From NCBI RefSeq assembly GCF_003268475.1, contig NZ_MCIF01000002.1, positions 5,827,696 through 5,891,695 of the forward strand: a stretch of 64,000 bases of DNA, read 5' to 3'. Position numbers and translations under genes: made by a program. Below the pieces are notes generated by a model. The model ran no database searches. It was not told the DNA's origin and saw only the letters and a program-made list of their open reading frames with translations. Shown piece by piece: positions 43,301 through 52,718 of the stretch. This stretch comes from Thermogemmatispora tikiterensis (lineage in GTDB: Bacteria > Chloroflexota > Ktedonobacteria > Ktedonobacterales > Ktedonobacteraceae). Position 1 is the stretch's first letter. Each line of letters opens with the position of its first letter.

Positions 43301-43781
43301 GCAAAATATTGACTGTCGGTGCCAGGGCCACATTAGCGCCTTTGCCCCATTCCTCATTGCCGAGATCCTGGCCGTACTGGCGCATCAAACTCGTATCCCA
43401 GCTCGCGGCCAGGGCCTCCGGGGCCGGGAAAGCTGTCACGCCCGTCATGCCGTCGGCCACTCCGGCGGGGCCGTCCTCCAGGCCGAGGGCCGGAATGCCC
43501 AGGCGCGTATTGGCCGGAATGTAGCCGACATAGCTACCACCAGACCAGCCGTGCAGCATAGCGATCTTCTCGTCGAGCGTCATCTGAGCCAGCAAGAGAT
43601 CGGCGCGCCGATCGGGTGAGAGGCTGCGGTTCATCCAGGGGCGAGCCGAGGCGGGGGCGGCCACGGCCTGCGCTCCTGTGGTAGAGAGGGAGAGGGAGAG
43701 GCTCCACAGACAGAGCAAGAGCAGCGTTAGCAGCAGTCTCAGCGCCATCCTGGCGCCAGGCAACAGTACAAGGCGTCGCAT
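40308..43781 (-). CDS. Secreted GH3 beta-glucosidase-like enzyme with PA14 and C-terminal beta domains
   Basis: 1157 residues. A signal peptide occupies about the first 35. The GH3 N-domain has EDGPAGVADGMTGVTAFP and the nucleophile in GFVMSDWGATHST near residue 280. The GH3 C-domain (EAGTVLLKNDGQLLPLD) is split by an inserted PA14 domain (GLLGEYFNNMTLSGSPVL, SDDGSRLYINNQLLIDNW), as in many GH3 beta-glucosidases. Then follow the Fn3-like domain (TNTGRRAGAEVVQLYLG), an alpha-galactosidase-type NEW3 domain (LLAGGGSATVTTSFTNGG) and a C-terminal beta sandwich (ISDDSNPSAGNFDGGGYSYS). It probably cleaves beta-glucosides or xylosides outside the cell. The ATG lies about 8 bases after GAAGGAG. It is not part of an operon. 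Confidence 0.92.
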   Translation of the reverse strand: MRRLVLLPGARMALRLLLTLLLLCLWSLSLSLSTTGAQAVAAPASARPWMNRSLSPDRRADLLLAQMTLDEKIAMLHGWSGGSYVGYIPANTRLGIPALGLEDGPAGVADGMTGVTAFPAPEALAASWDTSLMRQYGQDLGNEEWGKGANVALAPTVNILRNPQWGRSFETLGEDPYLTAMLASADIQGIQSQHVIATVKHYAANNQEYHRTTVSANVDERTLHEIYLPAFEYAVKQAGVGAVMCSYNKVNNVYACENPYLLNTTLKGTFGFPGFVMSDWGATHSTVPAITAGLDMEMPDSTYFGNALKQAVLSGEVSMATIDEAVHRILRTMFAIGLFDYPTTGSPSATVTNAQHAQFARQAAEAGTVLLKNDGQLLPLDPSKIHSIAVIGPDASVSPQATGGGSAHVIPPYVVTPLQGITQRAGSGVTVRYAQGITTTGTLPPIEAQYLTPPSGSGQGLLGEYFNNMTLSGSPVLTRIDSQINFDWNGQSPGPGVPATQWSARWTGTLTPPVSGTYTFSLTSDDGSRLYINNQLLIDNWRDQATTTETATIQLTAGQPYAIRVEYYQNGGASNVALGWSIPGQENTLLSQAVALAKSSDVAIVFANDVESEGSDRSSLELPGAQDQLIEAVAQANPRTIVVLNTGGPVLMPWVDQVPALLEAWYPGQEDGNAIAAVLFGDVNPSGKLPMTFPRSASDLPASTPAQYPGINDQADYSEGVFVGYRYYDERGITPLFPFGYGLSYTTFRYSHLRVTPTQADYRSQIAIDLDVTNTGRRAGAEVVQLYLGIPSTNVPEPPRQLKGFQKVFLQPGQTKHVHFELNPRDLSYWDVNAHAWVVQDGTYAVQVGSSSRDIRLQGSFAVRVTNGPRYVSVQAPALLAGGGSATVTTSFTNGGDLTAHALRLELQVPQGWQARPEGTTTFATVRAGQTVQVHWQVTAPAGAPAGSYTLQASARFVSADGPGHLQASTSLTVPYPSLAAAYNNVGISDDSNPSAGNFDGGGYSYSAQALAAVGLTPGATVIHDGVTFTWPNVPPGQPDNVSAEGQAVAFSAQGTTLAFLGAAAFGTQSGSLTILYSDGTSQQATLTLADWYANQPAPGDELLATADHWNRPPGDTLGPHAVSVYYTALPLQADKQVAYLLLPTNSNLHLFAVAAR

Positions 43782-43829
43782 CTAGCACGCTCCTTCGTTG
43801 GCGAACTGAGCCAGAGAGAGACACTCAGC

Positions 43830-44685
43830 ATTGCGTGCTCTGGCACCCTCGATCAGGCCCGCCTGGGCAGGCCGGACCGTGGCAGGCGACAGGCCGGCAG
43901 AGGTGGGGCCTGCCTGCGCTCCGGGGCGAGATCAGGAGAGGCTGGCTGGCCCCCCTGCTCACATTCCTGCAGCCTGCCGACGTTGTACCGAACCGTGTGG
44001 CTGTCGAGCAATCCCCCGTTGCCCGAGCAGCGGCAGAACCCAACTGGCAAGACGAGTCACAGCGGAGGCAAGCACCTGGGTTCTGCCCGCACTCTTCTCT
44101 CTTGCATAAAGCATGCCGAAAACTGTGCTCTGCCATACGGTTGCGCCTCTCGACAGTCATTCTGCGCTTTTATCGCTGCAGTGTGTTACACAGGAAAGCG
44201 CTGTGCTACACTGAAACCGGAGCGTGCCCTGTTTCAATGTTCTACCGAAAAGCTCCATAAAAAGCGCTCACAGTGATATAATCCCCGCACTATAATTGCA
44301 TCTATTTAAGGATAAGGAATCCGCGGTTGGAGTGCTTTATCTTCTCGCATCGCCGTCCGCTTCTTCTAGAAGAAGGGGTCTTTGGAAGAGAGGAAAAGCG
44401 GGCAGGAGCTAATGATCAGGTGAGCAGGGCGGAAAAAAAATCGCGTCGGGACAAACGCGGTTAATGATCAGCGAGCGATCCTCTTGTCTGCGATAGGGGA
44501 GCAGCTTTCTCGGGCCACTTCTTTCAAGACGTAGAGCGGCGGCAGAGGAGAAGGCTACAGAGCGCCTTCCTCCCTGCCGCCCGTGTGAAGCAGAAGTCGA
44601 AGCGTAAGTGGAGAGCACTGCCTGAGCGAGCGAGCGAACAAGCAAGCAAGAGCAACGCCAGGATAACGGCCTGGCGACTGGTTAC
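43830..44685. other. Long noncoding stretch with palindromes and direct repeats
   Basis: 856 bases without a supportable gene. Visible structures are a hairpin made of CAGTG/CACTG and CACAG/CTGTG arms at 44179-44213; two TATAAT boxes at 44277-44282 and 44291-44296 without clear -35 partners; a perfect 16-base palindrome CTTCTTCTAGAAGAAG at 44360-44375; and a 10-base direct repeat TAATGATCAG at about 44410 and 44463. A small RNA between about 44290 and 44380 is conceivable. Confidence 0.4.
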
Positions 44686-45588
44686 TTACTCCGCCTCGCT
44701 TGGCACGCGCACCGCCTCGCCCTTGGTCTCCGCCGTCCCCGACTTGGCCAGGCCACGAGCCTCCAGCACCTTACCGACCGTAAAGTCGTAGATGAAGGCG
44801 CCGACCACGCCGCCCAGCAACGGAGCCACGATCGGAATCCAGAAGTAGTAATTATTGGCCGACAGGCTGGCCCCACCGCTCACGAGGGCGATCCACAGGC
44901 GTGGACCGAAGTCGCGGGCGGGGTTGATGGCGTAGCCGGTATTCAGGCCGAAGGAGGCGCCGATGGCCACCACCAGCAGGCCGATAATCAGGGGATTCAG
45001 GTTGGCCTGCACGGGCTGATTGCGCCCGTCGACGATGGCGAAGATCAGACCCACCAGCAGAGCTGTGCCCACGAACTCATCGCAGAAAGCCCCGAACGTC
45101 CCCACGAAGGGCTTGGGGGCGGTATAGAAGACACCGCCGTAGCCGTTGGGATCGGCGATCTGCCCGATGGTCAAGTGATTGAGCGACAGGGCATGCACCA
45201 GTGCCCCCTGATAGACGAAGTAGAGGATAGCAGCAGCGACAAATCCACCGAGCACTTGAGCGACCCAATAAGGAACGACTTTGCTCCAGGGGAGCTTTCC
45301 ACGTGCGGCTAGCGCCAGCGTCACCGCAGGATTTAGATGGGCGCCACTGACCGCCCCAGCCACATAGATGCCCAGCATCACCGCCAGGCCCCACCCCAGA
45401 ATGATAACGATCCACTCGTTCGCGAAAGGCGTCGCTGCATTGTTCGCCCCGATATTCGTGAAGAGAGCGAACGTGGCCACGCAGCCATCGCCGAAGAGCA
45501 GCAGGATCATGGTGCCGAAGAACTCGGCGATGCATTCTCCCCACAGGCCCGCAAGCGCTGAGGGCCTACTCGTAAATTGACGGGCCAT
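44686..45588 (-). CDS. glpF: Glycerol facilitator (aquaglyceroporin)
   Basis: 300 residues of the MIP family with six helices and both half-helix motifs, SGAHLNPAVTLALA and GYAINPARDFGPRLW. The Asp after the second NPAR (ARD) marks a glycerol-conducting pore instead of a strict water pore. The ATG at 45588 lies 9 bases after AAAGGAG; a GTG seven codons earlier is less likely. It lies 200 bases after glpK on the same strand and so is probably in the same transcript, with a large hairpin between. A loop of about 30 residues near 165-190 is longer than in enteric GlpF. Confidence 0.93.
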   Translation of the reverse strand: MARQFTSRPSALAGLWGECIAEFFGTMILLLFGDGCVATFALFTNIGANNAATPFANEWIVIILGWGLAVMLGIYVAGAVSGAHLNPAVTLALAARGKLPWSKVVPYWVAQVLGGFVAAAILYFVYQGALVHALSLNHLTIGQIADPNGYGGVFYTAPKPFVGTFGAFCDEFVGTALLVGLIFAIVDGRNQPVQANLNPLIIGLLVVAIGASFGLNTGYAINPARDFGPRLWIALVSGGASLSANNYYFWIPIVAPLLGGVVGAFIYDFTVGKVLEARGLAKSGTAETKGEAVRVPSEAE

Positions 45589-45652
45589 TGATCCAAACTC
45601 CTTTGTCACTCAGAGAGATAGAAAGAATGACAGACCAGGGCAAAGCCAGGGC

Positions 45653-45719
45653 CCGGCCATCCACTGCGGAGCCGGAAGCGCGTGGGCGCAAGCAATCGAC
45701 GCATCCAGTGGATGGCCGG
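45653..45719. repeat. 14-base perfect inverted repeat between glpK and glpF
   Basis: CCGGCCATCCACTG at 45653-45666 is the exact reverse complement of CAGTGGATGGCCGG at 45706-45719, with 39 bases between. In the glpKF transcript it would form a stable stem, perhaps for partial termination or mRNA processing between the two genes. No T run follows. Confidence 0.6.
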
Positions 45720-45790
45720 ACTGTGAGCAAGCGGCAGCCTGATAGCCTGCCAGTCAGGCGACCGCCTGCCATCCGTGCGGAGAAAGGCTG

Positions 45791-47293
<1,503 letters not shown>

Positions 47294-47809
47294 AGGTAGA
47301 CAAGCCCTTTCTTGTTGCTGTGACGTCTTCCGTTGTCCAAAGATCGGCCAGCCTGGACGCCGCGCCGCTCCCGGCGCAGAACGGACCGCTGCGTCCGGGC
47401 ACGCTACCCGCCTGCTTGACCTGCCGCCGGCTTCGGCTTGCCTGTGAAGCCTGAAGCGCAGGTGGCGGACGCGCAGGCTGCTGGGCTGCCGGGTTGCTGG
47501 CAGCGTTGCCATTGACCCAGACCTCGCCTGGCCAGTACTGCTACCTGTCTACCTGCTAGCTAGCCTGCTCCTTCTATGACGCACCGGGCCCTTCAGCTGG
47601 ACTACCCCCTTCTCTGGACCTGCAGCGGCCTCCGTGCTACGCCGCCGCTCCGCTCTGCTCCACTCGGGCGCGCGCGAGGCTGTTGCCCCTTTGCTCCCTC
47701 TGGGGGAGTCGGCCTCTCTGTCCAGGGAGCCGTCCCAGCGAATCGAGTTTTAATCGTGGAATGGCCCCCGGTGCTGCTGATCAGGTCCTGACGGCCAGGA
47801 GCAAAAGAA

Positions 47810-47852
47810 AAAAGTCCCAAGCCGTGTTATTCACACTGGCTCAGGACTTTTC
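47810..47852 (-). terminator. Leader terminator of glpK, likely GlpP antitermination target
   Basis: On the minus strand AAAAGTCC, GAGCC and GTGT arms pair with ACAC, GGCTT and GGACTTTT around a short loop, followed by a T-rich run (TTTTTTCTTTT). This strong intrinsic terminator lies about 90 bases after the promoter and 520 bases before glpK. The 500 bases between it and glpK (47294-47809) hold no gene that I can support. Confidence 0.75.
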
Positions 47853-47945
47853 AGTTCACTGTCCTGTCAAATTCTATATTTAGTTGTCTCTGCTTTGCTA
47901 CAATGGTAGCAGTACAGGCCGGCTAATAGCCCGTGCCTTGCTTAT

Positions 47946-47974
47946 AATATAGTTAACCCATCTTGCTTTGTCAA
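47946..47974 (-). promoter_or_regulatory. Promoter of the glpKF transcript
   Basis: On the minus strand TTGACA (47974-47969) and TATATT (47951-47946) are separated by exactly 17 bases. This is the best promoter match in the window. Transcription would begin near 47939 and meet the leader terminator before glpK. Confidence 0.75.
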
Positions 47975-48042
47975 GTGCCGAATTGCTGACCACAAAACCG
48001 GCCCGGCCCGGCCCCCGGCCCTGAAAGCCTGTTGGCTCAGCC

Positions 48043-48072
48043 TGGACAAAGAGGCGACCCTCTGACTATAAT
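48043..48072 (+). promoter_or_regulatory. Promoter of glpP
   Basis: TGGACA at 48043-48048 and TATAAT at 48067-48072 are 18 bases apart, divergent from the glpKF promoter. About 60 bases of leader precede the glpP start. Confidence 0.6.
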
Positions 48073-48139
48073 TAATAAAGATAAAACTATAGCAGATCGT
48101 TCCTGGATCACAGGTCGAGCAGTTTGAGGGACGGCTCCT

Positions 48140-48745
48140 TTGCTTCATCGAGGTGTGTATACGCAAGCGGCACTTGAGATTGTGCGCCTGGCGCGCCTCT
48201 ATCCCGTAGCGGCGGCACTCAAATCGGAGGAGGACATGCGTCTGGCTCTGGAGGCTGATGCTCCTCTGCTCTTCCTCCTCAAGGGGGATGCCTTCCAGCT
48301 GGCTCCTTTTGTCGAGGAAGCGCGACGCCGGGGCAAGCGCGTTGTGGTACACGTCGACCTCGTCAGTGGCATCGGCAAAGACCGCGCCGGCATCCAATAT
48401 TTGCATCAGATCGGCATTGATGCCATCATCACCAGTAAGTCGCAGCTGGTGACGGCGGCCCGCGCCGAGGGTCTGATCACCATCCAGCGCCTGCTCCTGC
48501 TGGACGACTCCGGCCTGGAGAAGGGGGTTCGCACCATCGCCCATGCCGGCCCCGATCTCGTCGAAGTTCTGCCCGGCATCATGTTCCCCGAAGTAGCCGC
48601 CACTCTGCGCCGACTGCTGCCTGGCCCCTTCATCGCTGGCGGCTTCATTCGCACCGCCGAAGACGTGGCCCGCGTCCAGCAGGCCGGAGCCATCCTGAGC
48701 AGCAGCAGCACCTACAGCCTCTGGCGCAACCTCTCCCTGGCCTGA
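48140..48745 (+). CDS. glpP: Glycerol-3-phosphate-responsive antiterminator GlpP
   Basis: 201 residues, close to the length of Bacillus GlpP. The conserved run includes VVVHVDLVSGIGKDRAGIQY, GIDAIITSKSQLV, EGLITIQRLLLLD, PDLVEVLPGIMFPEV and PFIAGGFIRTAEDVARVQQAG, a TIM-barrel-like fold. In Bacillus the protein binds glycerol 3-phosphate and the leader mRNA of glp genes and stops termination. The TTG at 48140 follows GAGGGA by 9 bases; a GTG five codons later is possible. It is divergent from glpKF, whose leader has the expected terminator. GlpP is best known from Firmicutes. Confidence 0.92.
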   Translation: MLHRGVYTQAALEIVRLARLYPVAAALKSEEDMRLALEADAPLLFLLKGDAFQLAPFVEEARRRGKRVVVHVDLVSGIGKDRAGIQYLHQIGIDAIITSKSQLVTAARAEGLITIQRLLLLDDSGLEKGVRTIAHAGPDLVEVLPGIMFPEVAATLRRLLPGPFIAGGFIRTAEDVARVQQAGAILSSSSTYSLWRNLSLA

Positions 48746-48857
48746 GCGGCTCAGGTGCCTGGCCTCCTCTGCCTTTCTCCCCTGAAAAGGCGCAGCGGTG
48801 CACAATGAGCGCAACAGGGAGAGAAGAAGGAGACAACGAGACTACGTGACTACGTGA

Positions 48858-49319
48858 CTACGCGCCTGACGCTGTGGCGGCCTGCTCTCGCTGCCACTGG
48901 ATCATGACCAGCCAGAAGAAGAAGAGGACGATGGGCAGGGGAAAGCCGGGAATCTCGATGATCGCTCTGCGGCTCCACAGGCTTCGCGGGCGGATAGTCC
49001 CCAGCACTTCGCCGTTGCGCTCCAGCAAAAAGGTGCGCGTCCACAGCGACTGTGCACGCAGACTGTAGCGCTGGCCCGCATAGTCAATTTCGAAGCGACG
49101 CCTGACTGAGTGGCTCATGGCCTGGGCCAGTGGCGCGCCGTCCACCTCGTAGAGAAAAGGCCCGGTCAGGCCAGCGCGCCGGATAGTACACGCCTGGCCT
49201 TCCACCACTATGCTGCCCTGTTCGCGCAACAAGCCTCGCCTGATCTCTGCCAGCTCCTGCCCATCCTGAAGGATGACGTAGGTGTTTGAATACCAGTGGC
49301 GTGGCACGGCTTCTAGCAT
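48858..49319 (-). CDS. Small C-terminally membrane-anchored protein, paralogue 1
   Basis: 153 residues. The body is beta-rich (YVILQDGQELAEIRRG, GPFLYEVDGAPL, RTFLLERNGEVLGTIRPRSL), and the C-terminus has one membrane helix (PLPIVLFFFWLVMIQW) followed by a short tail. The layout resembles the tubby/LURP-one-like fold, but I cannot claim homology. The ATG lies 8 bases after AAAGGAG. The next gene upstream is a paralogue with the same start (MLEAVP) and the same tail, so the pair arose by duplication. The function is unknown. Confidence 0.75.
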   Translation of the reverse strand: MLEAVPRHWYSNTYVILQDGQELAEIRRGLLREQGSIVVEGQACTIRRAGLTGPFLYEVDGAPLAQAMSHSVRRRFEIDYAGQRYSLRAQSLWTRTFLLERNGEVLGTIRPRSLWSRRAIIEIPGFPLPIVLFFFWLVMIQWQREQAATASGA

Positions 49320-49431
49320 TGCTGTTGCTCCTTTGCTAGCTGGCTCTTGAAAAAACTCCCTTATCCGCTGCTGCTTGAAGGTAGCCAGGGAAGGCTTGTA
49401 TGCTTGCCAACCCTGCTCGACTGCTCTCATC

Positions 49432-49920
49432 TTAGATGGCTCCTCCGCCACCTTCATGGTTATCCCAGGGCGTAATGACCAGCCAGAATGCAAAGAGGAC
49501 CAGTGGCAAGGGGAGATCAGGCAGGTCAATCACGACATGCCGAATCGGCGAGCACCAGAGACCCCGCAGCTGTGGGCGGATCATCCCGACTGCCGTGCCA
49601 TTGCTCTCCAAAACGAAGGTCATGCCCAGCGGTCGCCTGGGACGCAGGCGATAGCTCTGCTCGTGCCCGGCATAGTAGGCGATGGACCAGCCCCGTCCAG
49701 ACCACGAGCCCCACGCCTGGGCCTGTAAGGAGCCATTGACCTCCGGCAGGTGCATCTGGATCAGGCCAAAGCGTCCGCGGCGCACGGGACGGGTGCGTCC
49801 CGCGACCGTTAGGCCCTCTACCCGACAAAAAAGCGCGGGACCAATCTCGGTGAAGAGCACCCCATCCCGGAAGAGGCGGTAGCTGTTCGACCAGCGCCTG
49901 CTTGGAACCGCTTCGAGCAT
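49432..49920 (-). CDS. Small C-terminally membrane-anchored protein, paralogue 2
   Basis: 162 residues. It shares with its neighbour the start MLEAVP, an Asn-Ser/Thr-Tyr segment, TFVLESNGTAVGMIRPQL and the C-terminal helix PLPLVLFAFWLVITPW. The central part (GSLQAQAWGSWSGRGWSIAY) differs. The ATG follows AGAGG by about 11 bases. It lies upstream of paralogue 1 with a gap of 112 bases and is probably in the same transcript. Function unknown; the gap from 49921 to 50188 holds no gene that I can support. Confidence 0.72.
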   Translation of the reverse strand: MLEAVPSRRWSNSYRLFRDGVLFTEIGPALFCRVEGLTVAGRTRPVRRGRFGLIQMHLPEVNGSLQAQAWGSWSGRGWSIAYYAGHEQSYRLRPRRPLGMTFVLESNGTAVGMIRPQLRGLWCSPIRHVVIDLPDLPLPLVLFAFWLVITPWDNHEGGGGAI

Positions 49921-50188
49921 AACAGAGATTCCTCTCTGCTGGCGTGGAAGGCGGTTCCACGCTTCAGATCGTTGCCTGCTTGCCTGTCAATCTGTCTCTG
50001 TCTGCATCCGGGGCTTTGGTTCCTGACCGATGGGTGATCCGCATGGCGGCATAAGGCCGACCAGGAGCCAAAGCTGCTGCTCGATGCAAGTCAATCAGCG
50101 CTCATTGCAAATCTTTGGGTTTTTCTCCTGTTTTGAGGATAGGCTCTACAGCATGCTCTTGTCAACAGAATGATGTGCCAAATCTGGG

Positions 50189-50680
50189 CTAAAGCGAGCG
50201 CTGTACGACAAAAAGCACATCCCGCCCCGCCTGCACCCTGCCGCTAGCGCGCCGGGTTAGGGTTCCGTTGCCGCTGAAGACCACAGGACTCAGCATGCTC
50301 TTGCCCCGTGCTGCGATGCGCGCGCGATCGAAGCCTACCACCGGCGCACCAGCCTCGACGCGGTCGCCTTCCTGGGCCAGAAGAGTAAAGCCGTCGCCAG
50401 CCAGCTCTACCGTATCGAGGCCCAAATGAACGATCACGGCGCTCTCCTCATCGCTGCCCTCGGGGCCGGCAGCGATGACGAAGGCATGACCGCCTGGAAA
50501 GAGGCGCACCAGCCTGCCGCTGATGGGAGCAACTGCTACGCTGCCCCGCGGATCAATAGCCAGGCCATCGCCAACCAGCTTCTGCGCAAAGACCTCGTCG
50601 GGCACCTGCTCCAGCGGCACAATCTGGCCATCGATCGGTGCTAGAACAACCAGATTACTCTGATTCTGGGGACCTCTCAT
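50189..50680 (-). CDS. PTS system glucose-type EIIA component
   Basis: 163 residues of the PTS_EIIA_1 (Crr-like) family. The segment VLAPIDGQIVPLEQVPDEVF is the usual start, GHAFVIAAG carries the first active-site His, and VIVHLGLDTVEL carries the phosphorylated His. It passes phosphate from HPr to the EIIB domain of the upstream EIIBC. I chose the ATG at 50680; a GTG at 50698 has its AGGAA too close. It follows EIIBC after 310 bases with a hairpin in between. HPr and EI are not in the window. Confidence 0.9.
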   Translation of the reverse strand: MRGPQNQSNLVVLAPIDGQIVPLEQVPDEVFAQKLVGDGLAIDPRGSVAVAPISGRLVRLFPGGHAFVIAAGPEGSDEESAVIVHLGLDTVELAGDGFTLLAQEGDRVEAGAPVVGFDRARIAARGKSMLSPVVFSGNGTLTRRASGRVQAGRDVLFVVQRSL

Positions 50681-50822
50681 GCTCTTTAAATCCTGCACTT
50701 CCTAACTAGGATAGCGTTTAGCCATTGACTTGTTGCCTTATGCGTATCATACATAGCTTGCAGACCACTGGCTCAGCCCTCGGGCTGTTGGCCTGCAATC
50801 ACCTGACAGCCAGCGCGCCGAA

Positions 50823-50853
50823 AACGGGCAGCCAGGAAAAAAAGCTGCCCGTT
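50823..50853 (-). terminator. Hairpin between EIIBC and EIIA genes
   Basis: AACGGGCAGC at 50823-50832 is the exact reverse complement of GCTGCCCGTT at 50844-50853. On the minus strand the loop contains seven T and the stem is followed by TTTC. It may end the EIIBC transcript or reduce read-through into EIIA. The gap 50699-51007 holds no gene that I can support. Confidence 0.5.
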
Positions 50854-51007
50854 CTGCCAAGGAGGCCTGCATCTGTGCTCGTAGCCGATTATCCAGGTTC
50901 GGGCCGTGCCGATCAACAGCAAGGCCACCCAACGCCTTAGCGCTTTCCTGGACCAGCGGCTCATAGACAGCACCTCACTGGTGCCGGCGAGCACGGTGGG
51001 GCCTCTC

Positions 51008-52630
51008 TCATCCCTGCTCTGTTCCCTCCGACGCTGGGGAGACGGGAGCCTGTTCTGCTGCTGCTGCTTCTCCTTCTCCTCCTCCCCTCTTCATCAGCTG
51101 CTTCATACGACTGGCCAGACGGTCGGACTGCGTCCCCATGACGACCTGGACAATCTTGCCGTGCCGAATAACACCGGCAGCACCCAGCTGCTTGAGACGG
51201 GCCTCGTCGATGTGAGTTGGATCATTGATGAAGAGGCGCAGGCGCGTGATGCAGCCCTCGACACTCTCGACATTGGTTTTGCCGCCCAGCGCGGCCAGCA
51301 ACTCCGCCGCCAGGCGCTCATCGGCATCCCTTGCCTCAACTGCTGTGCTCTCTGCCTCTGAGGTTGCCTCTCTCGTGGTCGCCTGCGCTGGGCGTGGACC
51401 GCGCTGGCTCTCGGGCAGAATCCAGTCGCTGCGGCTGTCGGTAGCCGGGCTGCCACGTCCCGGCGTCGCCAGATTGAAGCGCTCAATGCAGAAGCTGAAA
51501 ATGAAGTAGTAGATGACGGCGTAGAGCAGCCCGATGAGCAGCAAGAGCAGTGGCTGGCTTGTGTTGGCCTTGCTGAAATTGATCAGGTAGTCGATCAAGC
51601 CGGCGGAGAAAGTGAAACCGATGCGGATGCCCAGAGCGGTACAGATGGCCAGGGCGGTACCGGTCAGCACGGCATGGATCAGGAAGAGGACAGGGGCTAC
51701 GAAGAGAAAAGCGAACTCGATTGGCTCGGTCACGCCTGTCAGAAACGAAGTCAGGGCGGCGGAGAGCAGGATGCCGGCGGCCACGCGTGGATAATGAGCG
51801 CGGCGGATCATGGCCAGACAGGCGGCTGGCAGCCCAAACATCATCACGGGGAAGAAACCGGCCATGAAGTTGCCCGCCGTGGGATCACCGGCAAAATAGC
51901 GGTTGAGGTCACCGTTGACCAGGCCGTGCGCCGTGTGATAGGTGCCCAGCTGGAACCAGACGTAGGTATTGAGCACATGGTGCAGGCCGAAGGGAATCAA
52001 CAGCCGGTTGAGGAAGCCATAGATCCCGGTGCCGATCGGCCCCAGGGCTACAATTCCTTGGCCGACGGCGTTGATGGCTCCCTGGATCGGCGGCCAGATC
52101 AGGCCGAAAATAACTCCCAGTACAAGAGCAACCAGGGCCGTAATGATAGGCACGAAGCGTTTGCCGCCGAAGAAGGCCAGATAGTCCGGCAGGCGAATGT
52201 CATGGAAGCGCCGATAAAGACCGGCGCTGACCAGCCCCATGATGATACCAGAGAAGACACCCATTGAGATCGAGGGATCTGGGGCGCCATTGACCTGGGG
52301 AATGATAACGTTGAAGACGCCGTTGAAGACCAGATAGCCTACCAGCCCGGCTAGCGCCGCCGCCCCCTCGCCACCAGTGAGTCCGATGGCAATGCCAACG
52401 GCAAAGATCAGCGAGAGATTCGCAAAGACGGCGTTGCCCGCCGCCGCCATCCAGGGCAGGTTGAGCAGGTCGGCTTGCCCAAAACGCAGCAGTAAACCCG
52501 CCGCTGGCAGCACTGCGATGGGGAGCATGAGTGAGCGCCCAATACTCTGTAAGGCTCCCAGCACACGATCGAAACCGCTGGTACGGGTGGAGGGAATAAC
52601 ACCGGAGGACGAGGTGTTTGCGGTACTCAC
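51008..52630 (-). CDS. PTS system glucose/N-acetylglucosamine-type EIIBC component
   Basis: 540 residues. The EIIC domain fills about residues 18-400, with ten or so helices; AVGIAIGLTGGEGAAALAGL and PFGLHHVLNTYVWFQLGTYH are typical of the glucose/GlcNAc group. A linker rich in Arg and Glu leads to the EIIB domain, where the phosphorylated Cys lies in VEGCITRLRLFIND near residue 457. It takes up and phosphorylates glucose or GlcNAc. The start is GTG at 52630, about 8 bases after GAGGAG. Which of the two sugars is used cannot be decided; a GlcNAc role would fit a chitin- or fungus-degrading lifestyle. Confidence 0.92.
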   Translation of the reverse strand: MSTANTSSSGVIPSTRTSGFDRVLGALQSIGRSLMLPIAVLPAAGLLLRFGQADLLNLPWMAAAGNAVFANLSLIFAVGIAIGLTGGEGAAALAGLVGYLVFNGVFNVIIPQVNGAPDPSISMGVFSGIIMGLVSAGLYRRFHDIRLPDYLAFFGGKRFVPIITALVALVLGVIFGLIWPPIQGAINAVGQGIVALGPIGTGIYGFLNRLLIPFGLHHVLNTYVWFQLGTYHTAHGLVNGDLNRYFAGDPTAGNFMAGFFPVMMFGLPAACLAMIRRAHYPRVAAGILLSAALTSFLTGVTEPIEFAFLFVAPVLFLIHAVLTGTALAICTALGIRIGFTFSAGLIDYLINFSKANTSQPLLLLLIGLLYAVIYYFIFSFCIERFNLATPGRGSPATDSRSDWILPESQRGPRPAQATTREATSEAESTAVEARDADERLAAELLAALGGKTNVESVEGCITRLRLFINDPTHIDEARLKQLGAAGVIRHGKIVQVVMGTQSDRLASRMKQLMKRGGGEGEAAAAEQAPVSPASEGTEQG

Positions 52631-52683
52631 GGCCTTTTCTCCTCTCTTGAAGAGACAGGTTCATCCTATCCGAGGACGTTTAT

Positions 52684-52718
52684 GGGTATACTATACCCGC
52701 CCGCCATCTATTCGTCAA
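52684..52718 (-). promoter_or_regulatory. Promoter and operator of the PTS genes
   Basis: On the minus strand TTGACG (52718-52713), 17 bases and TATAGT (52695-52690) form a promoter. Overlapping its -10 box is the perfect palindrome GGGTATACTATACCC at 52684-52698, of the GT-N-AC form bound by GntR/HutC-type repressors such as those of GlcNAc operons. The regulator is not in the window. The rest of the gap to 53139 (about 420 bases) shows nothing I can name. Confidence 0.6.

Noticed and set aside
40308..43781. Possible split into two genes because of the 1157-residue length
   Set aside because: The PA14 insertion and the extra C-terminal beta domains explain the length; the frame is continuous.
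44231..44238. GTTTCAAT, as at the end of the CRISPR repeat
   Set aside because: Only eight bases match and there is no further repeat or spacing nearby; chance.
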